Origin: Amorphochlora amoebiformis
Lineage: Eukaryota; Cercozoa; Chlorarachniophyceae
Length of the DNA stretch: 64,000 bases
Assembly: GCA_054601695.1 (NCBI GenBank)
Contig: BAAHQB010000077.1
Location: 62,001 to 126,000, forward strand
Direction: 5' to 3'
Of the stretch, positions 1-52,421 are shown piece by piece. A program made the translations under genes and the position numbers. The notes beneath the pieces were generated by a model, which worked only from the letters and a program-made list of their open reading frames with translations, ran no database searches and was not told the DNA's origin. Every line of letters starts with the position of its first letter. The first letter of the stretch is position 1.

Positions 1-20973
<20,973 letters not shown>

Positions 20974-21279
20974 CTTTCAGAGAATATTATGGTTAACATC
21001 TTCCAAGAGGATCTGGGTTGATGTGAAATGCAAATGGGAGTGGTATTGCCTGTTGCAAACTGTCGATATGTGAGAGGCATAGAACAGTCCCTGGAACCTG
21101 GTGGGGATTAAGTTAGCTTTGCACATAAAATTTGATTCGAGGGAAGCCAAAGAGATGTCCAAAATAAGTATCTTCATCCTCTGATCGTACAAAATATCGA
21201 CGTTCCCGAGACTTTCAAAAGGTTTGGATTGAATGTACCAAGATAAGCACCAGAAGAATGATATTTCTCGGTCGCATGC
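20974..21279. promoter_or_regulatory. Divergent intergenic/promoter region between the WSC-GH47 gene and the propeller-solenoid gene
   Basis: About 300 bp lie between the first recognisable minus exon (20973) and the first plausible plus ATG (21280). The segment is balanced in base composition and free of TA, GA or TTAGGG repeats, as is the whole 20.2-22.9 kb block around it. It probably holds the first exons or 5' UTRs and promoters of both genes. I see no clear TATA or initiator motif. Confidence 0.4.
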
Positions 21280-40169
<18,890 letters not shown>

Positions 40170-40561
40170 CATTTTCTAGATTACGTCTAGATTAGTTACT
40201 AGAATTAGACATTTTAATTTTTACTGATCACTGGATCATTGCGTGAATTTGTAAATTCATATTTCTAGCCTAAGCCTAGAAATCATATGTAGTTTCATCT
40301 GCTTGGCCATAGTATCTAGGTATATCAAGTATATAATCAGTACTAATCTAGATCACTAGGCTCTTCGTACTGGACGCGGCAGACGGATATTCTAGATATT
40401 CTAATGCTGATCGTCAGGTCCAGAATATCTAGAATATTGCGTGTAGATATTCTAGAATTCTTACGCACGGTCTACTAGCAATTTCAAATTGACAAGCTTC
40501 AGCTTTATTGAGCTGGCTCCAATTACTATCGTCGACTATATTTCGCTCAGTTGCAGTCAGC
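40170..40561. other. Convergent intergenic spacer rich in CTAG palindromes
   Basis: This is 392 bp between the TGA of the plus gene and the TAG of NAA30, with no TA microsatellite. It holds repeated TCTAGA/CTAGAT words at about 40182, 40192, 40263, 40277, 40347, 40391, 40428 and 40451. One pair forms ATTTCTAG-loop-CTAGAAAT near 40259-40286, another a larger hairpin at 40386-40438. Likely 3' UTRs and termination/polyadenylation signals of both genes; no coding exon fits. Confidence 0.55.
40386..40438. repeat. 17-bp inverted repeat (hairpin) at a convergent gene end
   Basis: The left arm at 40386-40402 (GATATTCTAGATATTCT) is complementary to 40422-40438 at 16 of 17 positions, with a 19-nt loop. 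A third partial copy of the arm follows at 40446-40460. Each arm contains a TCTAGA core. It could act as a transcription barrier, a 3'-end signal or an RNA hairpin; function is inferred from position only. Confidence 0.75.
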
Positions 40562-40822
40562 CTAATGACTGTCATGCGGCGAGGGCGAGGTGAGCCACAG
40601 TTTTTTTCGGAAAGCGTCGACTCCATTCATGTAATACCTATACGTGGATATGATATGTCGATGAATTATATTTGCAAATATTATATATATATATATATGT
40701 ATATATGTATATATGTATACATATATATATATATATATATAATACATACATAAATATATATATATATATATATATCAAGCGTATATATATATATACATAA
40801 ATGATGTGTGTCTAATATATAA

Positions 40823-40853
<31 letters not shown>

Positions 40854-40897
40854 TATATAACATTACTATAAATATAAAACTTAAATATAAGACATAC

Positions 40898-40963
<66 letters not shown>

Positions 40964-40998
40964 TACATATAAATATATACATATGTAATTGTATGTAT

Positions 40999-41045
<47 letters not shown>

Positions 41046-41056
41046 TAAATATATAA

Positions 41057-41091
<35 letters not shown>

Positions 41092-41192
41092 TGTTTGTAT
41101 ATAAGAATGAATTTACAAATAATATAATGTATATATATTTTTATATATACATGTACATAGGTTTACATATAAACTACAGTCCCAAAAATTAC

Positions 41193-41261
<69 letters not shown>

Positions 41262-41690
41262 TGATGTATACATACGCGCACATATACATACATAAACATA
41301 CACATATACGTGTACATACTAAACATTCACATGTACATGCGAATACTTATGCAAGCGCTTGTCGCGCACAAACCCTAGATTTGCATACAAGCTCAGAGCC
41401 CCCTGGATTAGGGTTAGTTCAGAGTTAAGGCTGAGGAAACAGTTAGACCTGAGATTGGGATAGGATCTCACGATAGGGGTAGGGTAGAGTTAGGATTGGG
41501 GTGCTAGGGCTAGGGTTAGGTCTAGAGCTAGGGATAGTGTTTGTGCTCGGGTTGAAGTAAGGGTTAGGACTAGGGTTTGGATGGAGTTGTTCAAAGGGCT
41601 GAAGCGGCTATGGTTACGGTTTGAGAGTGTCAGTTATTTCGCGTTGAGGGGGATTGAAAGAACATTTTAATTAGAGGGTGTGTTTATGTA

Positions 41691-41770
<80 letters not shown>

Positions 41771-41771
41771 T

Positions 41772-41837
<66 letters not shown>

Positions 41838-42364
41838 TAAACCCACCTTATTGGTTATCTCAGTCTCTAGGACTACCTGAAATACCAACCATTTGTAAAT
41901 ATATATATTATATATATGTATATATATATTCCTGAAGTACCAACAATTTGTCATTACATATATATATAATATATATATATATATATTTATCTACATTTAT
42001 ACATTTGACCTATTATTTATACATATATGCATACATACACAAATATACATACATAGATAAATAAATATTATGTTCTTTGCTTTTATATATGTACGCATGC
42101 ATACATTCATACATACACACGCACACAAACATACATATACATATATATATATATATATATATTATACATAAAAATTCATATCTATGTACATGAATTATTA
42201 TGCACATATACCACGTCCGCTTTCATCTCTACCATGACTTTTATGGCCATTTTGACAAGCTTACTACCTAAAAACATCATTAATCGAAATCAAGATGATA
42301 TTTACATATATTATGCTATATACATATATATATATATGTAATATATATTTATTATATAATATAT

Positions 42365-42396
<32 letters not shown>

Positions 42397-42498
42397 CATA
42401 TATATTATATACATATCCTATACGCATGCATATCGTGCATGTATAATATATATTTTCATACATATAATTTCCACATATATATATATATTTATATACAT

Positions 42499-42543
<45 letters not shown>

Positions 42544-43360
42544 TATTATATATATATATATATATTATTAATATACATATATATATATATATATATTTAC
42601 ATATATGTACCATATATCACAAAGTACGTGTATATATAAATACCTATCCCCCTCTTCCTGTGCGACTTTTCAACAGCCTATGTAACACAAACACATCACT
42701 CCAACGCCAATGAAAGACCGATAGTATCTAAACTGTACAGACATTTTCTCAAGGAAAATCAAAAGATGGAGAGGGAAGGAGGAGAATGAGAGAGAGAGAG
42801 AGAGAGAGGAGGATCTATGTCAGTAAGACACTCACCAACATAGCTATATATCCCCTGTTTTTCCCGTTCTTATGACGATCCAGTTTGCACACTATCGTCC
42901 CGATACACTCCTTACCCGACCACGCCAGAAAACAAAGCTTCGGCCTATATCAAGAGATTCCCACATACACGTATTACATCAACCTAGGCTTGACTGTGCA
43001 AACTTGTAAGCCTTATGGCTGGGCTCCGGGTCTGGGAAGGTGAGCAGGTTTGGATGGGGGTATGGAACTGAGAGAGCCAGGGAAATGATTAAAGTGGTGA
43101 TACACCAGTTATTGAGGAAGTATCGGTAAGTGAATATCGAGTAGGGTTCCGAGAGATCCTGGACAAAGTAAACCCCGAAGTCAATACTAAACCACCACAA
43201 ATACCCTTCAATTTCACACCTTCTCAATGAGTTTCTGGATGAACTTCAACTGCAACGTACAAACATATCATTTAAATAAATCTTTGTGGTTTATTGCATT
43301 CACCTGTTGCTCGCCCTCATACTGCGTGAAGACAACACCCTTTATCTCCTCGGCAGCCAT
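40562..43360 (-). CDS. NAA30: NAA30, catalytic subunit of the NatC N-terminal acetyltransferase (complete, 9 exons)
   Basis: NatC acetylates protein N-termini beginning Met-Leu/Ile/Phe/Trp co-translationally, using acetyl-CoA. Exons: 43304-43360, 43220-43249, 43106-43158, 42836-42944, 42644-42677, 42212-42267, 41847-41876, 41347-41402, 40562-40637. They join to 166 aa with ATG and TAG. Family landmarks in order: [54 protein letters not shown] (GNAT motif A with the acetyl-CoA-binding RxxGIG form), [26 protein letters not shown] and [15 protein letters not shown], the characteristic C-terminus. Length equals the compact catalytic core; the long N-terminal extension of animal NAA30 is absent. 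All introns are GT-AG and in phase. The intron at 41403-41846 holds a degenerate TTAGGG array and TA runs, and 41931-41951 repeats the acceptor of exon 7. Head-to-head with AspRS. Confidence 0.96.
41400..41640 (+). repeat. Degenerate TTAGGG array in a NAA30 intron
   Basis: GGGTTAGTTCAGAGTTAAGG and similar divergent units (GGGCTAGGGTTAGG at 41507-41520), in the intron between exons 41347-41402 and 41847-41876. Confidence 0.8.
41694..41835. repeat. (TA)n array
   Basis: Two long TA runs separated by ATTATATTTATATAAA, in the same NAA30 intron as the TTAGGG array. Confidence 0.95.
41931..41951 (-). pseudogene. Duplicate of the acceptor of NAA30 exon 41847-41876
   Basis: Plus CCTGAAGTACCAACAATTTG repeats CCTGAAATACCAACCATTTG (41877-41896), which is the polypyrimidine/acceptor segment in the minus transcript. 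The copy keeps CAG but has no exon behind it. Confidence 0.8.
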
Positions 43361-43421
43361 GAGAAGGACAACCGCGGGACAAGCCGCGAGAAATTATTCA
43401 CAACTTTGGGGGACACGTGTC
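43361..43421. promoter_or_regulatory. 61-bp divergent start-to-start interval, NAA30 / AspRS
   Basis: The two inferred initiation codons face away from each other with 61 bp between them. The sequence is GC-rich for this window and free of TA repeats. A CATG at 43358-43361 supplies an ATG on both strands; the plus-strand one is in frame with AspRS and would add 21 codons. Both transcripts must start within or opposite each other's coding exons, so a shared bidirectional promoter is likely. I see no TATA box. Confidence 0.55.
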
Positions 43422-44403
43422 ATGGCGCCGAAAGCGGGCAGGCCACCGGCCAGGAGGAGCTCTCGAGCGCTTACTCATGGCCTGGTTGCTTGTACGTTGA
43501 TGGCAACCGTGATCTTGACGGATGTCGACGAGTCTAAACTTCTCCATTTAGACCGTTTACGTGTAGGTATTGCAGGTTCTGAACCTTGTGGGCTGATAAG
43601 CGAAGGCCCTGGAACTTCAGCAGCTTTGTCTGGAGCCTCTAGGATAGCCATACAGGGCACCAAGGACGAGAAGAAGAAAATAAAGCAGGTCACTAACCCT
43701 CCTTACGTGAGAGCAGAATTACTTTTGGCGATCGTTGAAAAGAGGATTTTTGGGCATTCTTGCTTCATTTTCCGCAGTAACAGATGCGTTTGACAGGCTC
43801 AGAAGGCCGAAAAAGTACGATTAAAAGCGGAATTAAAGCTCCGACAGGAGCGAGAACGTATGTTGCTCGAGATAGATATCCGACGCAAGGTGGGTTTTCA
43901 AGGCGAATTCCATGACAATTCGATTCGGATGAGTCAGCAACAAGCTAAACGAACATAACGCAGCTCTCTATCATCAATTCTACGAACTCCCAGTCATCGC
44001 CTTACGGGACGTTTCATATGGTACACATATATGAGCGTCCATGAATGCATTGTCCTTATCTATTTCTGATGTGTAGATTCAGTCTGCAGCGCGAACGGGT
44101 CGACGATTTACTCGTATAGGGGATCTGAAGGCATATCTGCATTCCAATACCACTGGAAGTGGTCAAGCTCAAGTTTGGGTGCGTGCTAGGATTCATCGGA
44201 TTCGATCAGGTTCACTCTAACTGTATCAACGAGATTTTCGTTCCAGAATTGAAACAAAAAAAATGTACACACATATATATACACACACACATATGTATAC
44301 ATATATATATATATATATGTATTATACAGATACAAATATGTATATATCTATATATATATATCTGCATAATAGATACAAATATGCATGTAACATATTGTAT
44401 ATA

Positions 44404-44470
<67 letters not shown>

Positions 44471-44521
44471 ATAAATATGTAATAATATATACGTATATAC
44501 ATGCACATACATATTCATATG

Positions 44522-44552
<31 letters not shown>

Positions 44553-44795
44553 GTATAACATATATATGTACATATTAAATTTCAGCGGGAAAGTTGGTAT
44601 TTTTAGTGCTCCGGCAAGGGCTAGAAACAGTTCAGGCTGTAATAGAGAAGTCGACAATCACCGATCCCGATCCAGGCACAGTCCAGAATGCGACAGGCAA
44701 TATCCTCCAATTTGCGCGAAAGTGTGTAGCATTGCGCATTTCCATATGTTGTATAAATGAATGTGTATGCATACATTATACACATGTCTATATAT

Positions 44796-44831
<36 letters not shown>

Positions 44832-45567
44832 TAATATATATATATATATATATTTATATATATGTAATATATATATATATATATATATGTGTATATTTGT
44901 ATAGATTTATTTATATATGGATTAACACACTAAGAGTTGCACACATATCCACCTATTTGTAGGATACTTGTACCTGAAAGTATCGTCGATATCCGCGCAG
45001 TCGTGCGTCCTGCTGAAGTAATCATGTGCAGCCAGGTTACCCAATCCCTTTACGCAATAATTGGGTTTGGGGCGAAAAGGAAAGGAAAACACAGAAGAGA
45101 GTGAGAGAAAGAGAGAGGAGAGAGAGAAATAAAGTGTGTGTGCGTTATGCCCAGAACGCTCATTCTAGTTTTAAAAAATAATAAAAACATCGTCAGAATG
45201 AGTTGGAGCTGTCAGTAGAGCGAATCTACGTCGTCGCGAGTCCTTCACCTGACCCTCCCTTCCAGATCCAAGATGCCGACCGGTACCAATACTTCACGTA
45301 ATCCTCCCCCTGACCCCAGCCTCATAGACTAACACCTTAGCCCTGACTCTAACCTCTTACAAGACTTCTTAAGCCTAACCTGACTATATGAGAGAACGCT
45401 AATCATACTTCCAGCGTGAGAAAGATAGCATCCTAACATTAACTCTGACTCTAACTGTAATTGTAATTGGCTGATATACCTAAATGAAGCCGTAGCGTAA
45501 GAGGCTTAGCTTTGACTCTAATCTAACAGTCACCTTTAACCCTAACATTAACCACAATCAAGGGCAG

Positions 45568-45643
<76 letters not shown>

Positions 45644-45659
45644 ATGTACATATGTAATG

Positions 45660-45697
<38 letters not shown>

Positions 45698-46176
45698 AGT
45701 ACAAAATGCATGTAACATGTTTTTACACATTAACGTATGTAGATTTATATGTATACATATAGGGGTATGTAAATAAGGTTATATATGTACACATATATAA
45801 ATATATCCAGAGGTGTGACAGAAAATGGGGTTCGTGTTCTGAGGGACCTGAGGCTCGATAACAGAGTTGTGGATATAAGAGCGCCTTCACATCATGGTAG
45901 AATTAACCTTCCCCCTTTCCTCTCTCTTTCTTTCTCTCAGTCTCTCTCTTCTCCCGCTCAATCTCTCTCTTCTCTCTCTCCCTTCTCCCTCTCTCTCTCT
46001 TCTCTTTCTCTCTCTATCTCCCTCTCTCTCTCTCTTTCTCTCTCTCTCCCTCCTCTCTCTCTCTCTGTCTTCTATCTCTCTCTCTTCTATCTCTCTTCTC
46101 TCTTCCCTCTCTCTTTTCTCTCTCTCTCTCTTCCTTTCTTCAAATCTTCTCTCTCTCTCTCAAAGAGAAGGTGAAG

Positions 46177-46241
<65 letters not shown>

Positions 46242-46685
46242 TACATATAGAGAGAAAGATAGAGTGAAAGAGAGAGAATAGCAGAGAGCGAGATTGAAAA
46301 AGAGAGAGGGAAATAATAAGTAGGAGGAGTAAGAGGAGAGGGAGGGAGTTGACCTGTATCTTAAAATATAACTTTACCCTCTAGCTGTATTTGCCATTCG
46401 GAGCGAGATCTTGTATGCTTGGAGCCAATTTCTTCACTCGAATGGATTTATCCAGATTCATACACCAAAGCTTCTCAAGGGCGCCAGCGAGGTTATACAT
46501 ATATATATATATATATATGTATGTATATACATGTATATATGTATATATACTATAATATATGTGGATATATATTTAGGGAGGAGCTGAAGTATTTCTGACA
46601 AACTATTTTGGACGAACAGCTTGCCTTGCACAATCGCCACAGGCATGCTATTACGGCCTAAACCCGTACTCTATGAGATATAGAA

Positions 46686-46728
<43 letters not shown>

Positions 46729-46883
46729 CCCAGATGAGAGGAGAGAGAGCGCAAGGGATAGGGAGAGAGAGAGAGAGAAGGATCACTGAGGAGAGAGCGC
46801 GCAAGGGATAGGGAGAGAGAGAGAGAAGAGGGATCACTTGAGTCGGTACCTGGAATATAAGACCATGTATGTATACGAACACA

Positions 46884-46919
<36 letters not shown>

Positions 46920-46920
46920 G

Positions 46921-46969
<49 letters not shown>

Positions 46970-47020
46970 GTATACATATGTATGTATGAACATGTATATC
47001 AGTATATAATATATACATAT

Positions 47021-47053
<33 letters not shown>

Positions 47054-47082
47054 CTAATATATGTATACGTATGTATTCATAT

Positions 47083-47146
<64 letters not shown>

Positions 47147-47207
47147 GTGTATGTGTACGTGTATATTTACATGTATGTGTGTGAATGTGTATGTTTATAT
47201 GTATGTG

Positions 47208-47266
<59 letters not shown>

Positions 47267-47385
47267 TATATAAATTTATATAGTGTAAATAATACTGTAT
47301 TTTTCAACAGCTACACAAGCAGATGGCGATCGCTGGAGGTACATTAATGTCATAAAATTATAGGAATATTATAAATAAATAAATG

Positions 47386-47416
<31 letters not shown>

Positions 47417-47678
47417 TGTATATGTATAAATATACATATGTACATATCTATATATATATATATACATATATATGTTAATATCAATATATATATATATATG
47501 TATATGTATATATACGTACATATTATATATGATATTTATATTATATATATATATATACATGTATGTATATATATTATATTATATGTATATATATTATATT
47601 ATATATATATATATATATGTATGTATGTACATATGTAAAAAATATGTGTATATGTGCATGCATTATGTATACATATAA

Positions 47679-47720
<42 letters not shown>

Positions 47721-47858
47721 TATATATATATATATGTGTATACATATATATATATATGTATATATAAATATTGAAATATATATATATATACATATGTATA
47801 TATATAATATAGATATATGCTGCATATATATATATATAGGTAAATATTATATATATAT

Positions 47859-47910
<52 letters not shown>

Positions 47911-47976
47911 CAATACATATAAAAATATATGTATATTTATATATACATATATGTATATATATATATATATATCACA

Positions 47977-48008
<32 letters not shown>

Positions 48009-48046
48009 TACATATATATATATATAATATAATATATATATATAAA

Positions 48047-48087
<41 letters not shown>

Positions 48088-48163
48088 GATATATATATAT
48101 ATATATATATATAATATACATTCATAAAGATATGCATTCTTTTATACGTATTTATTTATGTAT

Positions 48164-48211
<48 letters not shown>

Positions 48212-48692
48212 CTAGCACAATATATAACACACATGTATATTATACAGACATGCGCCGAGTGTTTGAGATTGGCCCGATGTTCAGGGCAGAGCTCTCTCAC
48301 ACACAGAGGCAGATAATTACAACTCACAGGAGAGAGCAGAGGGAGAGGGAGAAACACAGTGGTGGGAGATAGAGAAGAGAAAAGATGGAGAGATAGAAGA
48401 AAGAGAGGGAAAGGAGGAGAAGAGGGACGGAGGTCAAGGAGAGAGGAAGACAGACAGGCAGAGGAGAATGAAGAAAGGTAGACGATAGGAGAAGAGGGAG
48501 ACGAAGAGATCATAATCTAGTTGATGTTTGATAAGTAAATTAACTCTAACCGTTTAAACATAACTCTTAACACTTACCGTACCCCTAGCCCGACGCCTAA
48601 GCTAGCGTTATATCTAGACATCTCTGTGAGTTTGTGGGACTGGATCTGGAGATGGAAATCGATGAGCACTATCTAGAGGTCATGAGTCAAGT

Positions 48693-48745
<53 letters not shown>

Positions 48746-48854
48746 TTATATTTATATTTATATATACATTATATTTATATATGTATATATATGTATTTGT
48801 AAGTGGTAAATATTTCTATATAATATATATAAACACATACGCATACTTATACAC

Positions 48855-48889
<35 letters not shown>

Positions 48890-49113
48890 ATGATTGTGTA
48901 TGTACACGAATACATACACATATATATGTTATGTACAAAGATATGTACGTATCTACGTACACACATTATTGGCATGTGAATTTTACACATGTTTTCTCAG
49001 GCTGTGGATATGGTAGAATATTCTCTCGTATACTCTTTTGATCATGTTAAGAGGCACTTCGGACAGCTTATATCGCGGGTTCAGAAGCATTATAACGCAA
49101 CGGTTGTATCTAA

Positions 49114-49178
<65 letters not shown>

Positions 49179-49347
49179 GTGTGCACATGTGTGGTATAAA
49201 TACATATATGTATGTTACACTTAGATGGGTATTTATATTCATACATATACATGCATAAATATATATATATATATATGTGTGTATTTATACATCTGTATAT
49301 ATCCATATAATATATATATATATATATATACACATTACATAAATATA

Positions 49348-49418
<71 letters not shown>

Positions 49419-49585
49419 GTATATATATATGTATACATGTATATATATTATGTATATATATAAATAACACATATATGTGCATGTATAAATATCTGTATTA
49501 TAATATATATATGCATCGTATGTAGTCTAACATAATTTCCGTAGGACATCACATACCTCCCTGCCGGCCTAAATCCGCGGTGACG

Positions 49586-49634
<49 letters not shown>

Positions 49635-51125
49635 GCATATATGTATATATATATGTATATATGTATGTATGTATATATATATATATAGATATAAATTTAT
49701 GTATTATATAGTATGTATACATACATGTATATATATATATATATACATGTGTGTATCAAAACAGTGCTAGCCGAAAGAAATATAGAATTTAGATACAAAC
49801 TCCCAAAACTCAGGCTTACTTTCCAAGAGGCTGTTTCCCTCTTGAGGGAGAATGGTAAATCTGTAATATCACCAAATCTCATCTTCTATATCTTTTTCTA
49901 CTTATCTACTCCCCCCTCCGTTTATTTTTCTCTTTCCTCTCTTTCTTTCTCTCTCTATCTCTCTCCCCCTACCTCTCTTTCTCATTATTTTTCTCCTATA
50001 TCTATCCATCTATCCATCACTCCTTCCTCTCCCCCTCTCTTTCTCCCTCTCTCAATCCCCTTTCCTCCCTCTTTCCTCTATCTCTCTCTCTCTCTTCGTC
50101 TCCTGCTTCCCTGTGCCTTCCGTGATATTGTTTCAACAATATTATTTTTCGCTTTTGAAGGGTTTGAGGCCGGAGATTTTGACGACTTGTCGAGCGAGCA
50201 AGAGATGGAGCTAGGGCGTATTATCAAGGACAGGTACATTTATCAGTTCGATGAGTTTCGTTTCGAATTTGGAGATCTGTTCACATGTGTATGTGTATGT
50301 AGATGTATGTGTATGTGTATGTTGCATATGTACATTTATATATACATGTAATGCATATATATATATATATAAATATATATATAATAAATTAACTTACAGC
50401 TTCATTCTTAGATATGGAACGGATTTATTCACGATCACGGGATATCCTCGTTCTATTCGGTATATGTATAATTATCATATTATATGTATACTAATGATAT
50501 TATATGTATACTTATCATATTATATGTATATTAAATGATATTTTATGTATACTTATCATATTATCTGTATACTTACCATATTATATGTATACTCATCATA
50601 TTATATGTATACTCATCATATTATATGTATACTTATCATATGATACGTATACTTATCGTAGTATACGTATATTTATCATAGTATACGTATTATCATGTTA
50701 TATGTATACTTATCATATGGTACGTATACTTATCATACTGTACATACACTTATCTTACTATACGTATACTTATCATGCTATATGTATACTTATGATATGA
50801 TACGTATACTTATTATTATTATTATTATTATAATTATTATTATTATTATTAATAATAATAATACTAATAATATATACACATATTATATGCATATATATAA
50901 TATATGTGTATGTGTGTATGTATATGTGTGTGTACTAGACCAAATTTTTATACATATATACATACAAAATGTAGCCTAATCTGTAACCATACACATATTT
51001 ACGCATGTATAGACCGTTCTACACAATGGTTAACTCCCTAAGTCCCATGTATACCAACTCATACGATATATTCCTGCGCGGCCAAGAAATCGCCTCCGGT
51101 ACCCATACTATTCGTCACCCTGACC

Positions 51126-51172
<47 letters not shown>

Positions 51173-51317
51173 TATACACATACATATATATATGTATATA
51201 TACATATACATTGTTTATATATATATATATATATATGTTATATATATATATATATATGTTATATATATATATATATATATATGAAAGTAATGTACATACA
51301 GGATAGATAGAGAGAGG

Positions 51318-51365
<48 letters not shown>

Positions 51366-51373
51366 GTACGTAC

Positions 51374-51417
<44 letters not shown>

Positions 51418-51628
51418 CGTACGTATTTGTGTATAAATATAAATATTAATGTATATATTTCAAATGTATTTATGCATTTATGTATACTTATATTAATAAT
51501 ACGTTACACATTTTATTAGTTTATTATTATTACGACATGTATATATATATATGTATTAGACACCCAGCGGATTCAATACTCACACAGATATATTATAGAT
51601 TATATATAGATATATTATATATACGTAA

Positions 51629-51672
<44 letters not shown>

Positions 51673-51962
51673 GTCTACATACATATATATATACATTTAT
51701 ATAAAAGATTATATATATATATATACAAATAATATATTATCACAGGGGCCCAGCGAATTCATGACCGAAGTGTACTCGCAGAAAGGATAAAGGAAAAAGG
51801 GATCAATGAGACGACTCTTGGGTATATTATCTAGAAATTACATGCACAAATATATATATATGTATATATATATGTTTATATGTACATGCATATAAATATA
51901 GATATATATATATATATATATATATATGTGCATATATATTGTATCGGATGTATATATATATT

Positions 51963-52004
<42 letters not shown>

Positions 52005-52062
52005 TATGTATATAACATATATACCTCAACATAACTATATGTATGCATACATATATGTATAC

Positions 52063-52105
<43 letters not shown>

Positions 52106-52228
52106 TATGTGTATATGTATTTATACATGTAAAATTTTATCCATTTATACAATGTTTAGGTTCTATCTCGATGCCTTCCGCCACGGCGTACCTCCACATG
52201 CTGGGGCAGGACTGGGGTTCGATCGGTG

Positions 52229-52264
<36 letters not shown>

Positions 52265-52421
52265 GCATATGAATATGTAAAAACTTAGGAATTTATTTTA
52301 GACTAAAATGTGAATGAATACTCCTGTTATATTCTTTAGGTTGGTGATGCTATATTTGGGCTTGGGAAATATACGTGAAGCTAGTCTATTTCCGAGAGAC
52401 CCGAGGCGTCTGGCTCCTTAG
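43422..52421 (+). CDS. DARS1: Aspartyl-tRNA synthetase, cytosolic (archaeal/eukaryotic) type, complete, 22 exons
   Basis: Charges tRNA-Asp with aspartate in the cytosol. Exons: 43422-43688, 43797-43889, 43964-44020, 44077-44209, 44586-44721, 44963-45035, 45197-45282, 45811-45896, 46385-46491, 46577-46642, 47311-47338, 48248-48308, 48618-48690, 49001-49102, 49545-49579, 49793-49854, 50161-50233, 50412-50459, 51013-51098, 51746-51821, 52160-52225, 52340-52421 (TAG). Total 1896 nt, 631 aa. Landmarks: Lys-rich N-terminal helix ([20 protein letters not shown]) as in eukaryotic AspRS; OB-fold anticodon domain ([44 protein letters not shown]); [12 protein letters not shown]; class II motif 1 ([11 protein letters not shown]); motif 2 ([24 protein letters not shown]); [19 protein letters not shown]; motif 3 ([18 protein letters not shown]); C-terminal [12 protein letters not shown]. 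Length exceeds the animal enzyme by about 130 residues, mostly N-terminal. Motif 3 reads GFDR rather than GLER. Introns after 46642 and 48308 begin with GC. Confidence 0.96.
45283..45565 (-). repeat. Sparse CCCTAA-like tract in an AspRS intron
   Basis: Divergent CCTGACTCTAACC-like units (for example TAACCCTAACATTAACC at 45537-45553), after exon 45197-45282 and before a TA array at 45575-45638. Confidence 0.65.
45902..46355 (+). repeat. CT array followed by TA and GA arrays in an AspRS intron
   Basis: CT-rich 45902-46165, TA 46177-46242, GA-rich 46246-46350, between exons 45811-45896 and 46385-46491. The CT and GA arms are complementary and could pair. Confidence 0.85.
46735..46838 (+). repeat. 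About 51-bp GA-rich tandem repeat, two units
   Basis: GCGCAAGGGATAGGGAGAGA followed by GGATCACT(T)GAG occurs twice in tandem, inside the AspRS intron after the exon ending at 46642. Confidence 0.8.
50463..50812 (+). repeat. 20-bp minisatellite, about 17 copies, in an AspRS intron
   Basis: The unit is close to GTATACTTATCATATTATAT, with variants ending GATAC or GTATAC towards the right. It is followed by a (TTA)n run to about 50860. It lies in the intron between exons 50412-50459 and 51013-51098. Confidence 0.9.
51559..51590 (+). pseudogene. Decayed copy of the start of AspRS exon 51746-51821
   Basis: CACCCAGCGGATTCAATACT parallels GGCCCAGCGAATTCATGACC at 51748-51767. The acceptor is lost. 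The genuine exon matches AspRS (AQRIHD), so the upstream element is the pseudo-exon. Confidence 0.7.

Noticed and set aside
50463-50812. CRISPR-like regular repeat
   Set aside because: Units are contiguous with no spacers, in a eukaryotic intron; it is a minisatellite.
51099-51127. Continuation THTIRHPDP of AspRS exon 51013-51098
   Set aside because: The AspRS family requires SGAQRIHD; using the GTACCC donor at 51099 and exon 51746 restores it exactly.
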